This document shows, one piece after another, positions 12,819-12,853 of a DNA stretch of 12,853 bases (its first letter is position 1; the number at the start of each line of letters is the position of its first letter). Made by a program: the position numbers and the translations under genes. The notes under the pieces are model-generated. The model saw only the letters and a program-made list of their open reading frames with translations, was not told where the DNA came from and searched no databases. Source of the stretch: an uncultured Actinomycetes bacterium (lineage in GTDB: Bacteria > Actinomycetota > Thermoleophilia > Gaiellales > F1-60-MAGs149); NCBI GenBank assembly GCA_903960645.1, contig CAJCBN010000011.1:1-12853 (forward strand), read 5' to 3'.

Positions 12819-12853
12819 ATGAACCGGAAAGGTCGTCTCATCGCGCTCGGCAT
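12819..12853 (+). CDS. Start of an unidentified gene (cut by window edge)
   Basis: Only 11 complete codons are present (MNRKGRLIALG). An exact AAGGAGG (12809-12815) precedes the ATG with short 3-nt spacing. The two arginines and one lysine followed by hydrophobic residues look like the beginning of a signal peptide or membrane anchor. Nothing more can be said. Confidence 0.6.
   Translation, partial: MNRKGRLIALG

Overview
The window is G+C-rich and gene-dense. G or C dominates third codon positions, and GTG starts and actinobacterial-style G+C-rich hairpins occur. Together with a GAF–PucR regulator and a glnT/glxBCD cluster like those of soil actinobacteria, this suggests an Actinomycetota chromosome. 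A deep lineage such as Thermoleophilia is possible, but that is inference. No tRNA, rRNA, insertion sequence or CRISPR array was seen.

Layout. (1) At the left edge is the N-terminus of a secreted protein (minus strand, 170 to 1). (2) From 5519 down to 424 is a minus-strand operon: a type III glutamine synthetase / gamma-glutamylmethylamide synthetase-like enzyme (glnT), then three proteins matching the split parts of a glutamate synthase large chain. These are the amidotransferase (glxB), the GXGXG domain (glxC) and the FMN/Fe-S synthase domain (glxD). A 153-residue protein I do not recognise comes last, and a strong hairpin follows. (3) Divergent from glnT is a 626-residue GAF–GAF–PucR/CdaR-type regulator. 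The shared intergenic region holds a plausible glnT promoter (TTGCCG-17-TACTTT), an 8-bp inverted repeat abutting its -35, and two tandem hairpins with identical GACG loops in the predicted glnT leader. (4) From 7742 to 10347 is a complete arsenate-resistance operon, arsR–gap–arsJ. (5) Convergent to it, behind terminator-like hairpins, is etfB–etfA (minus strand), with a 91-residue hypothetical gene upstream. (6) At the right edge another gene starts at 12819 behind a perfect Shine-Dalgarno sequence.

How the genes work together. The glnT–glx set most likely assimilates ammonium or a small amine: an ATP-dependent ligase makes glutamine or an N-substituted glutamine, and the three-part synthase makes glutamate or N-methylglutamate. 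The divergent GAF–PucR protein is the natural candidate regulator. In the ars operon, ArsR senses arsenite, the Gap paralogue uses arsenate in place of phosphate to make 1-arseno-3-phosphoglycerate, and ArsJ exports that product. EtfBA carries electrons from acyl-CoA or other dehydrogenases to the respiratory chain.

The most unusual parts are the regulatory architecture between glnT and the PucR-type gene and the unknown protein at the operon end. The enzymes belong to recognisable families, so I do not claim a wholly new system.
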